Source of the DNA: Bacillota bacterium
Lineage (GTDB): Bacteria > Bacillota > Clostridia > Lachnospirales > Lachnospiraceae
Length of the DNA: 64,000 nucleotides
Assembly (NCBI GenBank): GCA_023407575.1
Contig: JAEYLX010000049.1
Span: 124,001-188,000 of the forward strand
Reading direction: 5' to 3'
The notes beneath the pieces were generated by a model. It was not told the DNA's origin. It was given only the letters and a program-made list of their open reading frames with translations, and ran no database searches. Both the position numbers and the translations under genes were made by a program. The first letter of the stretch is position 1. Every line of letters begins with the position of its first letter. Of the stretch, positions 35,165-44,367 are shown piece by piece.

Positions 35165-35599
35165 TTATCTCTTCTCATCCACGAGCATACCCGCCAACTC
35201 CCACATCTTTTCAACCATTTCGATTGCCTTTTCCGGTGGAATCTCACGAATAACCTCTTTTGTTTCTCTATCGAACACTTTAATGGAAACTCTTTTTGTT
35301 TCCTCATGATATGTAAACTCACATCTGGTACGTTGATCTTTAAATCTCGTATTTGCCTTTGATAAGGCATCCTTTAATTGTTGCTCCGATACATTTCCTT
35401 CTTTTTGTTCGCCGGATTGATCACTCAATTGATCTTTTCCTGACTGATTACCCTTTGTAACCTTAGATGTTCCTGGTAATTCAGTAACATTAATTGTCGG
35501 TTGACTTCCTACTTGTGAAGGATTCAATTCGACTCTTGGTTTTACTATAGGTTTTACCTTATCCTGATAAAAGGCACCTGATACTCCTTCTAACGACAT
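35165..35599 (-). CDS. flaG: FlaG family flagellar protein
   Basis: 144 residues. The conserved C-terminal domain (~75-140) has NTRFKDQRTRCEFTYHEETKRVSIKVFDRETKEVIREIPPEKAIEMVEKMWELAGMLVDEK, the FlaG signature, while the N-terminal half is low-complexity and polar. FlaG affects filament length in some species. GGAGGTG precedes the ATG. It leads the flaG-fliD-fliS-fliT operon behind a sigma-D promoter. Confidence 0.92.
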   Translation of the reverse strand: MSLEGVSGAFYQDKVKPIVKPRVELNPSQVGSQPTINVTELPGTSKVTKGNQSGKDQLSDQSGEQKEGNVSEQQLKDALSKANTRFKDQRTRCEFTYHEETKRVSIKVFDRETKEVIREIPPEKAIEMVEKMWELAGMLVDEKR

Positions 35600-35691
35600 A
35601 AATACTACACCTCCATGTGTGATATAAAATTATTCGTCCCTTGCTGTCATCCTTGTTCGCAATTTGTATCTCGGGAATTGTCTTAATAAAC

Positions 35692-35719
35692 ATATCGGCT
35701 AAATAATTCAAAATGTTTA
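35692..35719 (-). promoter_or_regulatory. Sigma-D promoter of the flaG-fliD-fliS operon
   Basis: On the minus strand TAAA (35719-35716), 16 bases, then a perfect GCCGATAT (35699-35692), 93 bases upstream of flaG. Spacing is one base longer than the consensus 15. Confidence 0.7.
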
Positions 35720-35747
35720 TAGTGAATTAGTAAAAAAGAAGCAAAAA

Positions 35748-35794
35748 AGCTCTCGTAAACACATAATTTTAATTATCACATGTTCATGAGAGCT
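35748..35794 (-). terminator. Terminator after csrA
   Basis: AGCTCTC (35748-35754) pairs with GAGAGCT (35788-35794), with ACAT/ATGT extending the stem inside. On the minus strand it is followed by TTTTTT. It closes the flgM-to-csrA operon. Confidence 0.75.
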
Positions 35795-35819
35795 ACTTCA
35801 TCCCGTTTACTTTAAAATC

Positions 35820-36041
35820 TTATTTAAATAATTTCTTTAAAATATCCTCAGTTGGTTGTGACTGGGCTGCTTCCTGATTAGACTCCTTAATCTGCAGATA
35901 TATTTCTTTTCTATAAATCGGCACTGATTTTGGTGCATTAATACCAATCTTCACCTGATCACCTTTAACCTCTAGTATAGTAATTTCCACATCTGCTCCA
36001 ACAATAATGGATTCATTTACTTTTCTTGATAGGGCTAACAT
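35820..36041 (-). CDS. csrA: Translational regulator CsrA
   Basis: 73 residues. MLALSRKVNESIIVGADVEITILEVKGDQVKIGINAPKSVPIYRKEIY is the full CsrA fold, including the RNA-binding first strand (LSRKVNESI) and the RKEIY end. CsrA binds GGA-containing hairpins and blocks translation, classically of flagellin in Firmicutes. The gene begins one base after the fliW stop, so the two are coupled. FliW sequesters CsrA until flagellin rises. Confidence 0.97.
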   Translation of the reverse strand: MLALSRKVNESIIVGADVEITILEVKGDQVKIGINAPKSVPIYRKEIYLQIKESNQEAAQSQPTEDILKKLFK

Positions 36042-36042
36042 A

Positions 36043-36510
36043 TTATTCGCCCTCCTTTGCCGACTTGTGCGCCATTAATTGTTCGTAAAAACGATATTTC
36101 ACCTCATACTCCGAATTCTCGATAATAATCTGTGCACCTTTTTTTGAGTCCGAATTAATGATAAAGGGAGCTTTTAAATTCGCCGTAATTTTTTCAACTT
36201 CTTCTGACACTGTAATTGATACTAATACAACGATGTTTTCCTCACCCAGGTTCCCTAATGGTTTTAATAGTTCATCCTCTACTTCTGGATTGTAGTTTTC
36301 CTTCACCAAGAATGGACTTACTACAGGTATTGCTAAAGAAGGTAAATCAAGACTTTGTAACCATGTGATATCAGCTCTTTCACCATCTTCATTATCAAAT
36401 AATAATGTGTACTTTTTACAATCTTCAAAACCTAGAATTCCATTATCAAAGGATATTATTTTATCTTCATCTAGATCAATATCGCCAAAATGTCTTGTCC
36501 TTACCAGCAT
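36043..36510 (-). CDS. fliW: Flagellar assembly factor FliW
   Basis: 155 residues. It opens TRHFGDIDLDEDKIISFDNGILGFEDCKKYTLLF, with the family's GILGFE motif, and contains FLVKENYNPEVEDELL and APFIINSDSKKGAQIIIENSEYEVKYRF. FliW binds flagellin and CsrA as competing partners. GGGATGG precedes the ATG. It is followed at once by csrA and preceded by flgL. Confidence 0.96.
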   Translation of the reverse strand: MLVRTRHFGDIDLDEDKIISFDNGILGFEDCKKYTLLFDNEDGERADITWLQSLDLPSLAIPVVSPFLVKENYNPEVEDELLKPLGNLGEENIVVLVSITVSEEVEKITANLKAPFIINSDSKKGAQIIIENSEYEVKYRFYEQLMAHKSAKEGE

Positions 36511-36634
36511 GATATATCCATCCCTTCTGTACTGAATCTTTCGTTTTCAACATTATTTGTAACAACTTGGCTATTTGATGGCTAAATTGTTACCTTTGTT
36601 TTATTTTAATGACTTATACTTTATTGCTTTTATT

Positions 36635-38122
36635 TTATAAAAAGTCTAATAGTGACTTTTGAACCACCTTTGATACCGCTGATAGCGATGCATTATAGAT
36701 TGTCTCTGCTGCATTATACTTGATTACTGTTTCCACCATATCGACATCTTCATTCTTAGATAATAAATCCTCAAAATCTACTTTCTGTGTAGAGAGTCTG
36801 TTTTCTGTAAGCTCCAATCTAACATATCGGCTACCCAAATCAGCAACTGCTACATTTACTCTGTCCTGTTCCTCATTTGACACAGTGATTCCTTTTGAGA
36901 ATGCTTTTTGCATAATATCCTTTTTTAGTTCCAATTCTGTATCCAATTGGTCTTTCAATTGATTATACCGATCAATTTCAGATTGAGGTAACGTTGTATC
37001 AGCTAATCGTTTTTCCACTTCCGTTATCTTACTTTCCGTTTTAATAACATCATCTACCGCACTAAGGATATAGTCAATATGCCTTCCCATTTGATGTGAA
37101 ATTGCATCCGAGCCTTCTGTATTAATGGTAAGTTTTTGATTATAATTTACCTCATACTGAATTGCTTGTTTTTCCTTCTTGTATTCAATTTCCCCTTGTT
37201 CTGGTTTAGAACTATCCGTCATTACGCAATCAAAATAATGCTCTGGCTTTAGACTACCACTCGCAAAACCCGTTTTAGAATAGGTTATATCCATTTTATC
37301 CGCAGTTCTAAAATCCTCATATACGGCGCTTCCTATGATGAGTTCTCCAGTTTCAGCAATATAATGTACTTTATCTGGAGCAGGATTATAAGCATCTTCA
37401 TCATTAACTGAGATGGAATCAATATTCGTAAATGGAGCTTGTGCCTCCAATACACCAGAGGAATTCTTTTTATAGATATTGATACTATCCGGTTTTGTCA
37501 TACTTAAATTATCATAAGCTAATTGAACACGATGGATTACATTTGTCGTTGGAGCCGTAGAAAAATCAGGATTTTCAAAATCACTAAGCTCATACTCTCC
37601 TCTTACCTTATTAATAGTCTGGATGCTTTCTCCTGAGAAATTCTCGGTAATCTTATAGGTTAGGTTATTCATATCCTCAGTAAATATTAGCGGACTATCT
37701 GTTTTATAACCTGTAAACACATATCTTCCGGCATAGTTGGTATTGCCTTCCTGATAAATCTGTTGCTTCAACTGATCTAAGTTGGAAACAATCGAATTTC
37801 TATCGCTAGCCGTCAAAGTATCCGAGCTTCCCTGTACGCAGTAGGTGTTAATCTGTTTTAGAATTTCGTTCACCGTAGTTAGTGCTGATTCTGTAACATC
37901 CATCCAGGATTTTGCATCTGGAATATTCTTATCATAATACTGACTAAGTTCCGATAAACTGGTTCTAAGCTTCAATGCTCGTACTGTAATAATCGGGTCA
38001 TCGGAAGGTCTCTGAATCTTCTTTCCTGTGGAGTATTGCTGTTCTAAATTGTTCATATTAACTTTATTTTTATTTATGTTACTTAACATATTGTTTGTCA
38101 TCATTTTGTTCGTTATTCTCAT
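36635..38122 (-). CDS. flgL: Flagellar hook-filament junction protein FlgL (HAP3)
   Basis: 495 residues. RITNKMMTNNMLSNINKNKVNMNNLEQQYSTGKKIQRPSDDPI at the start is the HAP3/flagellin N-terminus, and EDVDMVETVIKYNAAETIYNASL at the end is the conserved C-terminal helix. It is much longer than the usual ~300 residues, with a beta-rich insertion in the centre (from about residue 130 to 300). An ATG at 38122 behind AGGAGGT is preferred; six in-frame codons upstream (starting with a non-ATG) are unlikely. It follows flgK and leads to fliW. Confidence 0.95.
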   Translation of the reverse strand: MRITNKMMTNNMLSNINKNKVNMNNLEQQYSTGKKIQRPSDDPIITVRALKLRTSLSELSQYYDKNIPDAKSWMDVTESALTTVNEILKQINTYCVQGSSDTLTASDRNSIVSNLDQLKQQIYQEGNTNYAGRYVFTGYKTDSPLIFTEDMNNLTYKITENFSGESIQTINKVRGEYELSDFENPDFSTAPTTNVIHRVQLAYDNLSMTKPDSINIYKKNSSGVLEAQAPFTNIDSISVNDEDAYNPAPDKVHYIAETGELIIGSAVYEDFRTADKMDITYSKTGFASGSLKPEHYFDCVMTDSSKPEQGEIEYKKEKQAIQYEVNYNQKLTINTEGSDAISHQMGRHIDYILSAVDDVIKTESKITEVEKRLADTTLPQSEIDRYNQLKDQLDTELELKKDIMQKAFSKGITVSNEEQDRVNVAVADLGSRYVRLELTENRLSTQKVDFEDLLSKNEDVDMVETVIKYNAAETIYNASLSAVSKVVQKSLLDFL

Positions 38123-38251
38123 ATCTAACCTCCTGACCAAAATTATTGCACTCTTTAAAAAAACAGTAATACTTATGTTTAAACTGAAATAACCTTCAGC
38201 TTGTACTCCATAGGTTAATTTTCGCTTTCTATAAGCTGATAATTCTTACAA

Positions 38252-40108
38252 CTAAACGCCCATATAATTGATTAGTTTGTCATAGATCTCATCCATCACA
38301 CTAATAACTTTTGCTGATAGATTATATGCATTTTGAAAACGCACAAGATTCATTGCCTCTTCATCCACATCTACACCAGAAATGGAAAGTCTCTGGTTTT
38401 TAATTGCATCCAGCATATTCGCCTGCGCTTCTGAAAAGGTATTGGCTTTTGCAGTATCAATGCCAATTTCTGCAATCATGGTCTGGAAAAAGCCTTCCGG
38501 CGAACCTTGCTTGAACAGCATTTTATTTCCCTTTAATGCAATAAGTTTATCAATAACGCTATTATCTTCGGCGCCATTCACTACATCCGATGAGGCTGCC
38601 AACAACCGTGAATCCGCTATAAGTTCTTTACTAATGCAAAAATTCTCCGCTGTCATTAAATAATACGAACCATACAAAGGCTGATTATCTGGAATTTCTT
38701 CTGCATAACCGCCTGTCTGTGAATTAAACGTATCATAATCGTAATACTCACTGTCATCAGAACCTTCCAAAGGACCAAAGGTATAGGTTCTACCGCTAAC
38801 CCTATTGGTAGCATTAAAGAAGTCCATTCCGGAATTACCATTTAAGTCAACTCCAGACCGATGAATGTCATTAAAGGCTTTTGCAAAGGTTCTGGTAAAT
38901 TCATTTAACTGGCTCATATAGTAAGGGATGCCTTTATAATCAATACTCTCGCCAATGGAGGAGGGCTGATCCGTGACATCGACAACAACCGAATCTTTCA
39001 GTTCAAAGGTATAAACGAAGTTACCACTATCCGGATCTTTTGTTACCTCAAATCCAGTGTACGCATATTCTCTGTTTCCAACTGTGAGAACACCTGTTTC
39101 CGGTATGTTCAGCTTTTCTATTGCATTTATATTAGTATCAGTCATAATTATATGAGAGTCACCAGTCTGTGCACTCACTGACCCTCTTAAATTATACTGA
39201 TTATTACCATCTCGAACCTCTAATAATGCCTTTAAAGCTCCTCCAAGAGTTGCACTTCGTTCATTAAAGGACTGTCCATTGCCCCAGGTGATATCATAAA
39301 GGCCATCAATATCATTTTGATTTATTTTTTGTTCTCTCGGAACCACCTTTAGTGTATTGGTATTGGTGCCATCCACCAGTACTGCTCCGTCTAACTTGAC
39401 TACGTAGCTAGTTACTCCGATTTCCGCTCCAACTGTTTTTTCTGTTACAGATACATTAGCAATTTGTGAAAGCTCATCCACCAGCAATGCTCTCTGATCT
39501 CTTAAATCATTTGCTTTTCCACCATTTACTTCCAATGTATTAATTTGCTTTGTTAAGGACGCAATCTGTTGTGATATGGAGTTTATATGCTCTACCTGAT
39601 TGCGAATCTCAAAATTACATTCTTCCTGAACACTCTTTAAGTTAGTGGATATGGAATTAAAGTATTCCGTTACACTCTGTGCATAATTAATTACCTGCGT
39701 ACGCACTGTAAGGCTTGAGGGGTTCTTTAACAATTCCTGTAAACTATCGTACATAGAATTAAAAGTTGTGGTAAACCCGTCGTCATTAATCTCATTAAAA
39801 TAATTTTCTATCTCTGTCATATAATGAGACTTGCTGTCATATTCACCATACAAGGCATTGTTCTTTCTAAATTTCAAATCGTAGTATTCGTCTCTCAGCT
39901 GTGTAACACCACCTATTGCTACACCAGTACCTGCCATACCATAGGAGCTATTCATCAAAAGAGCTTTTCCAGCTTTCTGACTCATAACCTGTCGAGTATA
40001 GCCCTCTGTTTCTGAATTTGTTATATTATGAGCAGTTGTATCAAGAGCCGCTTGATATGCATAAAGACCAGTCTGTCCTATATTTAGTCCAAAAAATGTA
40101 GATGCCAT
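38252..40108 (-). CDS. flgK: Flagellar hook-associated protein FlgK (HAP1), copy A
   Basis: 618 residues. The N-terminus FFGLNIGQTGLYAYQAALDTTAHNITNSETEGYTRQ and the C-terminus GVDVDEEAMNLVRFQNAYNLSAKVISVMDEIYDKLI are the diagnostic FlgK ends. The middle has NDLRDQRALLVDELSQIANVSV, also typical. FlgK joins the hook to FlgL and the filament. AGAGGTG precedes the ATG. It lies 26 bases downstream of the second flgK copy. Confidence 0.95.
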   Translation of the reverse strand: MASTFFGLNIGQTGLYAYQAALDTTAHNITNSETEGYTRQVMSQKAGKALLMNSSYGMAGTGVAIGGVTQLRDEYYDLKFRKNNALYGEYDSKSHYMTEIENYFNEINDDGFTTTFNSMYDSLQELLKNPSSLTVRTQVINYAQSVTEYFNSISTNLKSVQEECNFEIRNQVEHINSISQQIASLTKQINTLEVNGGKANDLRDQRALLVDELSQIANVSVTEKTVGAEIGVTSYVVKLDGAVLVDGTNTNTLKVVPREQKINQNDIDGLYDITWGNGQSFNERSATLGGALKALLEVRDGNNQYNLRGSVSAQTGDSHIIMTDTNINAIEKLNIPETGVLTVGNREYAYTGFEVTKDPDSGNFVYTFELKDSVVVDVTDQPSSIGESIDYKGIPYYMSQLNEFTRTFAKAFNDIHRSGVDLNGNSGMDFFNATNRVSGRTYTFGPLEGSDDSEYYDYDTFNSQTGGYAEEIPDNQPLYGSYYLMTAENFCISKELIADSRLLAASSDVVNGAEDNSVIDKLIALKGNKMLFKQGSPEGFFQTMIAEIGIDTAKANTFSEAQANMLDAIKNQRLSISGVDVDEEAMNLVRFQNAYNLSAKVISVMDEIYDKLINYMGV

Positions 40109-40134
40109 ACTTTCACCTCTTTACCTTATTATTC

Positions 40135-41868
40135 CTATGCTAACTTTACAATAACATCCTCCAGCATCTGACTGACAACATTTACGTACCTTGCTGCCGC
40201 ATTATATGCATGTTGATATTTAATCAAATTGGTTAATTCTTCATCCGAGGATACACCAGTCACCTGCATTCTTTGGTTATCAATGCTTTCTACCATGGAC
40301 GTCTGATTAACACTAATGGTATTTAACTGTTCACCCCGATTTGCTAATTCAGATATAAATGAAGTGTAATAATCATCAAAATTATTTTTTGTCAGAGTAT
40401 TAGGTGATAAGGTTGAAAATGGTTCCTGCCACTTTGACAGCAGTTTATCCACTGCTGCAATATCAAAATCACCTGATCCTGTATTACTTGAAAGTGCGAT
40501 TAAAGCATAACTATTTAAAATGTTTGGATTAACCTCAATTTCCCCCAGTGTAAATAAGGAATAATTATCTGACGGATCTTCCTCAATATAAACGCGTGCC
40601 ATAATTGGCACAGTGTCACCATTTTCATCGACAATTTGTATTTCTTCTGGTTCTCCATAGCGAGGTGATGATTTTCTGTTAAATAAGCCTTCACCCATAG
40701 TCTTATCTGCATCCATACCCACCGGAGCATTTGCTTCGTCTAATATTTTTAATGTAGTTCCATCTGGTAAAGTAACTGTCTTATTCGGGCTTAAGATATC
40801 ATTAATCGTTGTGGTAATACCATGTATTAGCTGATCAAACTGCGCTTGAACGGTCATAATAACCGAAGCATTGGTTTTATTGTTGTAATCCATAACAGCT
40901 GCATTATATAAGGTATCCGTCTCATAGTTACTTCTTACGGGAATATCAGTATAATTTGCTTGCTTTGACCCCCTGGCAACTAACAATCCTTTTAATGAGC
41001 CAATATCATTGTTTTTATCAGCACTTGGAACTTTATCAAGGTTAAATACATCCGAACCACCATATGCTGCCCATACAGGTTTCAGCATTTGGGTTGTATC
41101 ATCAACCGGCACCGTATTCATCATAAATACAGAATCTTCGGTAACAAAAGGCATTCCTTCAAAATTAACATTAACAATTCCGTTTATATTTTCTTTGTAT
41201 GTAATGTTTCCATATTTTCCAAGCTCATCTAGCAAATTATTGCGCTGATCCCTTAAATCATTCGCTTTCTCAACACCTGTACTTTCATACTGCCTGATTT
41301 TTAAATTCAGCGTTTTTAATTCCTTACCAATCTCATTGATGCGCTCTACCTGATCTTTAATCTGTGTATTTAAATTAAGCTGATAATCCGTAAGCTGTTT
41401 TGAAATATTGTTTGCTCTTTCCAAAAAAGTTACTGCTGACTGTATCAGAGTAGCTCTAGCCACAACACTATCAGGTTCTTTACCAAGTTCCTGCAACGAA
41501 GTCCAGAAGGTGCTTAAAGACTTTTGAAAGGTTTCTCCTTCCAATTCCCCGAATAAGCCCTCCACTTCATTCACTGCCGAATATTGGGATTCATAAAAGG
41601 CCTGCCGACCAACTTCCTGGCGATAGGCCTGATCAAGAAACGTATCTCTAACTTGTTTTACGGTAGCAAAATTAGCCCCTAAGCCTTTTTGCATAGAGGA
41701 CATATAAGACTCTCCCATTTTAACATAGTTAAAGTCCGTTAATACAGCTTGCTGTCGAACAAAACCCTTGGTATCAACGTTCGCTAAATTATGGGAGGTT
41801 ACATTCAAAGCCGCCTGACTCACATTCAGACCGGACACACCAATATATAAGCCGCTTAATGAACCCAT
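40135..41868 (-). CDS. flgK: Flagellar hook-associated protein FlgK (HAP1), copy B
   Basis: 577 residues. The N-terminus LSGLYIGVSGLNVSQAALNVTSHNLANVDTKGFVRQQ and the C-terminus GVSSDEELTNLIKYQHAYNAAARYVNVVSQMLEDVIVKL are those of FlgK. ANDLRDQRNNLLDELGKYGNI in the middle matches copy A. The two copies are adjacent and co-directional but clearly diverged, so this is an old duplication, not a recent one. The ATG at 41868 (AGGTGG, five bases) is preferred to a GTG three codons upstream. Only one may be the structural HAP1. Confidence 0.92.
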   Translation of the reverse strand: MGSLSGLYIGVSGLNVSQAALNVTSHNLANVDTKGFVRQQAVLTDFNYVKMGESYMSSMQKGLGANFATVKQVRDTFLDQAYRQEVGRQAFYESQYSAVNEVEGLFGELEGETFQKSLSTFWTSLQELGKEPDSVVARATLIQSAVTFLERANNISKQLTDYQLNLNTQIKDQVERINEIGKELKTLNLKIRQYESTGVEKANDLRDQRNNLLDELGKYGNITYKENINGIVNVNFEGMPFVTEDSVFMMNTVPVDDTTQMLKPVWAAYGGSDVFNLDKVPSADKNNDIGSLKGLLVARGSKQANYTDIPVRSNYETDTLYNAAVMDYNNKTNASVIMTVQAQFDQLIHGITTTINDILSPNKTVTLPDGTTLKILDEANAPVGMDADKTMGEGLFNRKSSPRYGEPEEIQIVDENGDTVPIMARVYIEEDPSDNYSLFTLGEIEVNPNILNSYALIALSSNTGSGDFDIAAVDKLLSKWQEPFSTLSPNTLTKNNFDDYYTSFISELANRGEQLNTISVNQTSMVESIDNQRMQVTGVSSDEELTNLIKYQHAYNAAARYVNVVSQMLEDVIVKLA

Positions 41869-41889
41869 GAACTCCACCTAACCTTACTC

Positions 41890-42405
41890 TTACTGTTTCG
41901 CATCAAACATCCGTGTTCCCTGCGATTGTGCTTCGTATTTTGAAGCACCTTTTGTGTAAGTATTGTTCCCCGGCGCCATCCTTGTGCTTTGAATAAAATT
42001 CATATTGAACTCTATCATCTCTAGGGATTGTTGTATTAATAATTTATTGCGATTGTTCACATCCACAAGTGAATCAATCACTTTTTTAAGATTATCATGT
42101 AATATAGAAAGCGCTTTCTGCTCCTTTGGTTGATTTTCCATTAAGCCAATCAGAGTTTTAAGCGTAAATTCACCAGATTTTCTATTGATTACTGTCTTTA
42201 TATTTATCATAACATTGTCTCTTTTGTGTTCCAGAGCACTGATTTTATCCACCGATAATTGTTCTTTTTTCGTAATCTCCTGTAAAGCAGCTAGGTCATT
42301 TTTTACGATGACCTGTGTCTTCTCATTCGCTATCGGTATTAATTTCTGATAAACATCATATTCCTGCTCCAAGATTAAGATCAATTCATCAATTAAACTT
42401 GCCAA
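41890..42405 (-). CDS. flgN: Flagellar export chaperone FlgN
   Basis: 171 residues, helical. The start LIDELILILEQEYDVYQKLIPIANEKTQVIVKNDLAALQEITKKEQ is characteristic of FlgN, the export chaperone of FlgK and FlgL, and this order (flgM-flgN-flgK-flgL) is standard. The initiation codon is TTG, with AGAGG six bases upstream; there is no competing ATG in a better place. It ends 21 bases before flgK copy B. Confidence 0.9.
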   Translation of the reverse strand: MASLIDELILILEQEYDVYQKLIPIANEKTQVIVKNDLAALQEITKKEQLSVDKISALEHKRDNVMINIKTVINRKSGEFTLKTLIGLMENQPKEQKALSILHDNLKKVIDSLVDVNNRNKLLIQQSLEMIEFNMNFIQSTRMAPGNNTYTKGASKYEAQSQGTRMFDAKQ

Positions 42406-42462
42406 AGTAAACCTCTTTCCTATGCAGGTCCATTCCTACTTTGTTGATCCGCTGACCAAAAT

Positions 42463-42732
42463 TTATAGGTCAGCGTTATCGATCAACTTGTCTGCAACAT
42501 CTTTGATTGTGATGTTATAAGTGCCAGCTTCCATACGCTTTTTGATATCTTCTAAAGTTGTCTCCCTGATATCCGGAGTGCGTGCTACAATCTGCTTCGC
42601 AATCTGATAATCCTTACCAGCTTGTGATAGTTCAAGCTTATCACTAAAACTATTACCTGTTGGTTTTGACGTATTCTTTACACTGGTTGACTTATATAAT
42701 TCACTAACCTTATTGAATGCATCGATACGCAT
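42463..42732 (-). CDS. flgM: Anti-sigma-D factor FlgM
   Basis: 89 residues. RIDAFNKVSELYKS at the start and DKLELSQAGKDYQIAKQIVARTPDIRETTLEDIKKRMEAGTYNITIKDVADKLID are the FlgM signature, with the sigma-binding C-terminal half. FlgM holds sigma-D inactive until the hook is complete. The start ATG at 42732 (GGTGGTG upstream) gives the usual MRID; the open frame extends four more codons. It leads the flgM-flgN-flgK-flgK-flgL-fliW-csrA operon. Confidence 0.95.
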   Translation of the reverse strand: MRIDAFNKVSELYKSTSVKNTSKPTGNSFSDKLELSQAGKDYQIAKQIVARTPDIRETTLEDIKKRMEAGTYNITIKDVADKLIDNADL

Positions 42733-42789
42733 CCTTATCACCACCCATCTTCACCGAAAACTCTATAGGTTTCCTGCTGCTTATAATAT

Positions 42790-42816
42790 TTATCGGAAGA
42801 TTCTTAATTAATATTA
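42790..42816 (-). promoter_or_regulatory. Sigma-D promoter of the flgM operon
   Basis: On the minus strand TAAT (42816-42813), 15 bases, TCCGATAA (42797-42790), 58 bases upstream of the flgM ATG. It is two bases off TAAA-N15-GCCGATAA. It would place flgM under the sigma factor it inhibits, a known feedback. Confidence 0.7.
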
Positions 42817-42871
42817 TAGTATTTTAAAACTTTCTTTGTGAAATTATCCAGATATAGCGACAGAAAACGGA

Positions 42872-42909
42872 AAAAGGATGAATATTAGTTTCCCAATATC
42901 CACCCTTTT
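42872..42909 (-). terminator. Terminator after the S41 protease gene
   Basis: AAAAGGATGAATATT (42872-42886) pairs with AATATCCACCCTTTT (42895-42909), with two G-U or mismatch positions. It can act on either strand; on the minus strand it ends the protease transcript. Confidence 0.7.
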
Positions 42910-42947
42910 CTATATTGCGACTATGCTTAGCAACAGCCTCAATTAGT

Positions 42948-44198
42948 TTATTTCATTTTCTTTTTCAAAACTTTGATTGCTTCTTGCAGCTGATTATCCT
43001 TGTCAATTGGGATTGTTACTTCCTTTGCAAGCTCTTCCTTCAACTCAACTGTAACATCAGGTGCTATACCTGTTCCATGAATATTACGTCCACTTGGAGT
43101 GTAATATTTCGAAATAGTAAGTTTTACTGCTGTTCCATCAGATAACGGAATTACCTGTTGAACAATTCCTTTGCCAAAGCTTGTGGTACCAACGATAGTA
43201 GCTGTCTTATAATCTTGTAGCGTACCTGCAAAAATCTCTGCTGCACTGGCACTGTTACCATTAATCAGTACTGCCATAGGAATCTTTACTTTCTTTTCAT
43301 CTATAGCCTTTTCTTCTGTTCGTTCATTATTCTTATCCATTGTATAAACAATCAGTTCAGGAGGAAGCAAACGATCCAGGACGTTAACAACTGATTCCAA
43401 CAAACCACCGGGATTGTTTCTAACATCCACAATTAGTCCCTTCATTTTCTTCTTTTCCAACGCAGTCACTGCCTCATTAAATTGTGCAACAGTTACCTCA
43501 TCGAATTGAGTAATAATAATATAACCAATACTATTATCCAACATCTGATATTCTATGGTCGGAACTTCAATCTTTTGTCTGGTAATGGTAAGTTTCAGTG
43601 GCTCCTTCTCACCTTCACGCCCTATGGAAAGTTCTACTGTCGTACCTTCAATTCCCTTCATGTGACTAACCACTTCAGATAAATCCTTACCAGTAACCTC
43701 TTCCTCATCAACCTTTATAATTATATCTCCCGGTAGAAGACCCGCTTTTATTGCCGGACTATTCTTAAATGGCTTAACAATTGTAATAATACCTGTCTTT
43801 ACATCTTGACTAACGGTAGCTCCTATTCCACAATAAATACCAGAAGAACTTTCCATCAATGCGCTATATTCCTCTTTGGTAAAATAAGTAGAGTACGGAT
43901 CTTCCAAACTGCTGATAAATCCCTTGTAAATACCATCTTCAAAGGATATATTATCAACGCTTTCCAAATAATTTGCATCAACTAGTTTTTCTAAAAATTC
44001 TAATTTTTTAATTATCTTATCATAGTTAACAACTGCCGTAGGTTCTTCAACCTCTTGATTATTAGAAATTTCCTTGGCATCACTACTGTCTGCCTCCGTT
44101 TTATCACTGAAATAGAATAGGGCAGCTATCAGTAGGACGAAAATGAACAAAGCGCTGCCGATTCCCGTTAATAAACCGGTCAAAAAATTCTTACGCAT
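42948..44198 (-). CDS. S41-family C-terminal processing peptidase
   Basis: 416 residues. An N-terminal membrane anchor (~residues 5-28) is followed by a linker, the CtpA-type prodomain (YDKIIKKLEFLEKLVDANYLE, YKGFISSLEDPYSTYF), a PDZ domain with GIGATVSQD...GLLPGDIIIKVD, and the peptidase core: VRNNPGGLLESVVNVLD and the nucleophile Ser in NGNSASAAEIFAGTLQDY, then GTTSFGKGIVQ with the catalytic Lys. Such proteases process extracytoplasmic proteins. GGAGGTG favours the ATG at 44198. It lies between the flagellar operon and the CdaR-like gene. Confidence 0.9.
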   Translation of the reverse strand: MRKNFLTGLLTGIGSALFIFVLLIAALFYFSDKTEADSSDAKEISNNQEVEEPTAVVNYDKIIKKLEFLEKLVDANYLESVDNISFEDGIYKGFISSLEDPYSTYFTKEEYSALMESSSGIYCGIGATVSQDVKTGIITIVKPFKNSPAIKAGLLPGDIIIKVDEEEVTGKDLSEVVSHMKGIEGTTVELSIGREGEKEPLKLTITRQKIEVPTIEYQMLDNSIGYIIITQFDEVTVAQFNEAVTALEKKKMKGLIVDVRNNPGGLLESVVNVLDRLLPPELIVYTMDKNNERTEEKAIDEKKVKIPMAVLINGNSASAAEIFAGTLQDYKTATIVGTTSFGKGIVQQVIPLSDGTAVKLTISKYYTPSGRNIHGTGIAPDVTVELKEELAKEVTIPIDKDNQLQEAIKVLKKKMK

Positions 44199-44316
44199 AA
44201 TAAACACACCTCCATTTGCCAATATCAATAACCTGTCAAAATCACATAAAACATCTCCTGAGCTGTCAATAACGTTATATGTTTCTTAATACAGGCTTTG
44301 CTTTTTTGAAAAGCAT

Positions 44317-44361
44317 GGCTGTTGCAAAACTATAAATCTACTTCCTCGTTTTGCAACAGCC
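44317..44361 (-). terminator. Terminator after the CdaR-type regulator
   Basis: GGCTGTTGCAAAAC (44317-44330) pairs perfectly with GTTTTGCAACAGCC (44348-44361). It lies just past the stop of the regulator and separates it from the protease gene. Confidence 0.8.
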
Positions 44362-44367
44362 TTATTA

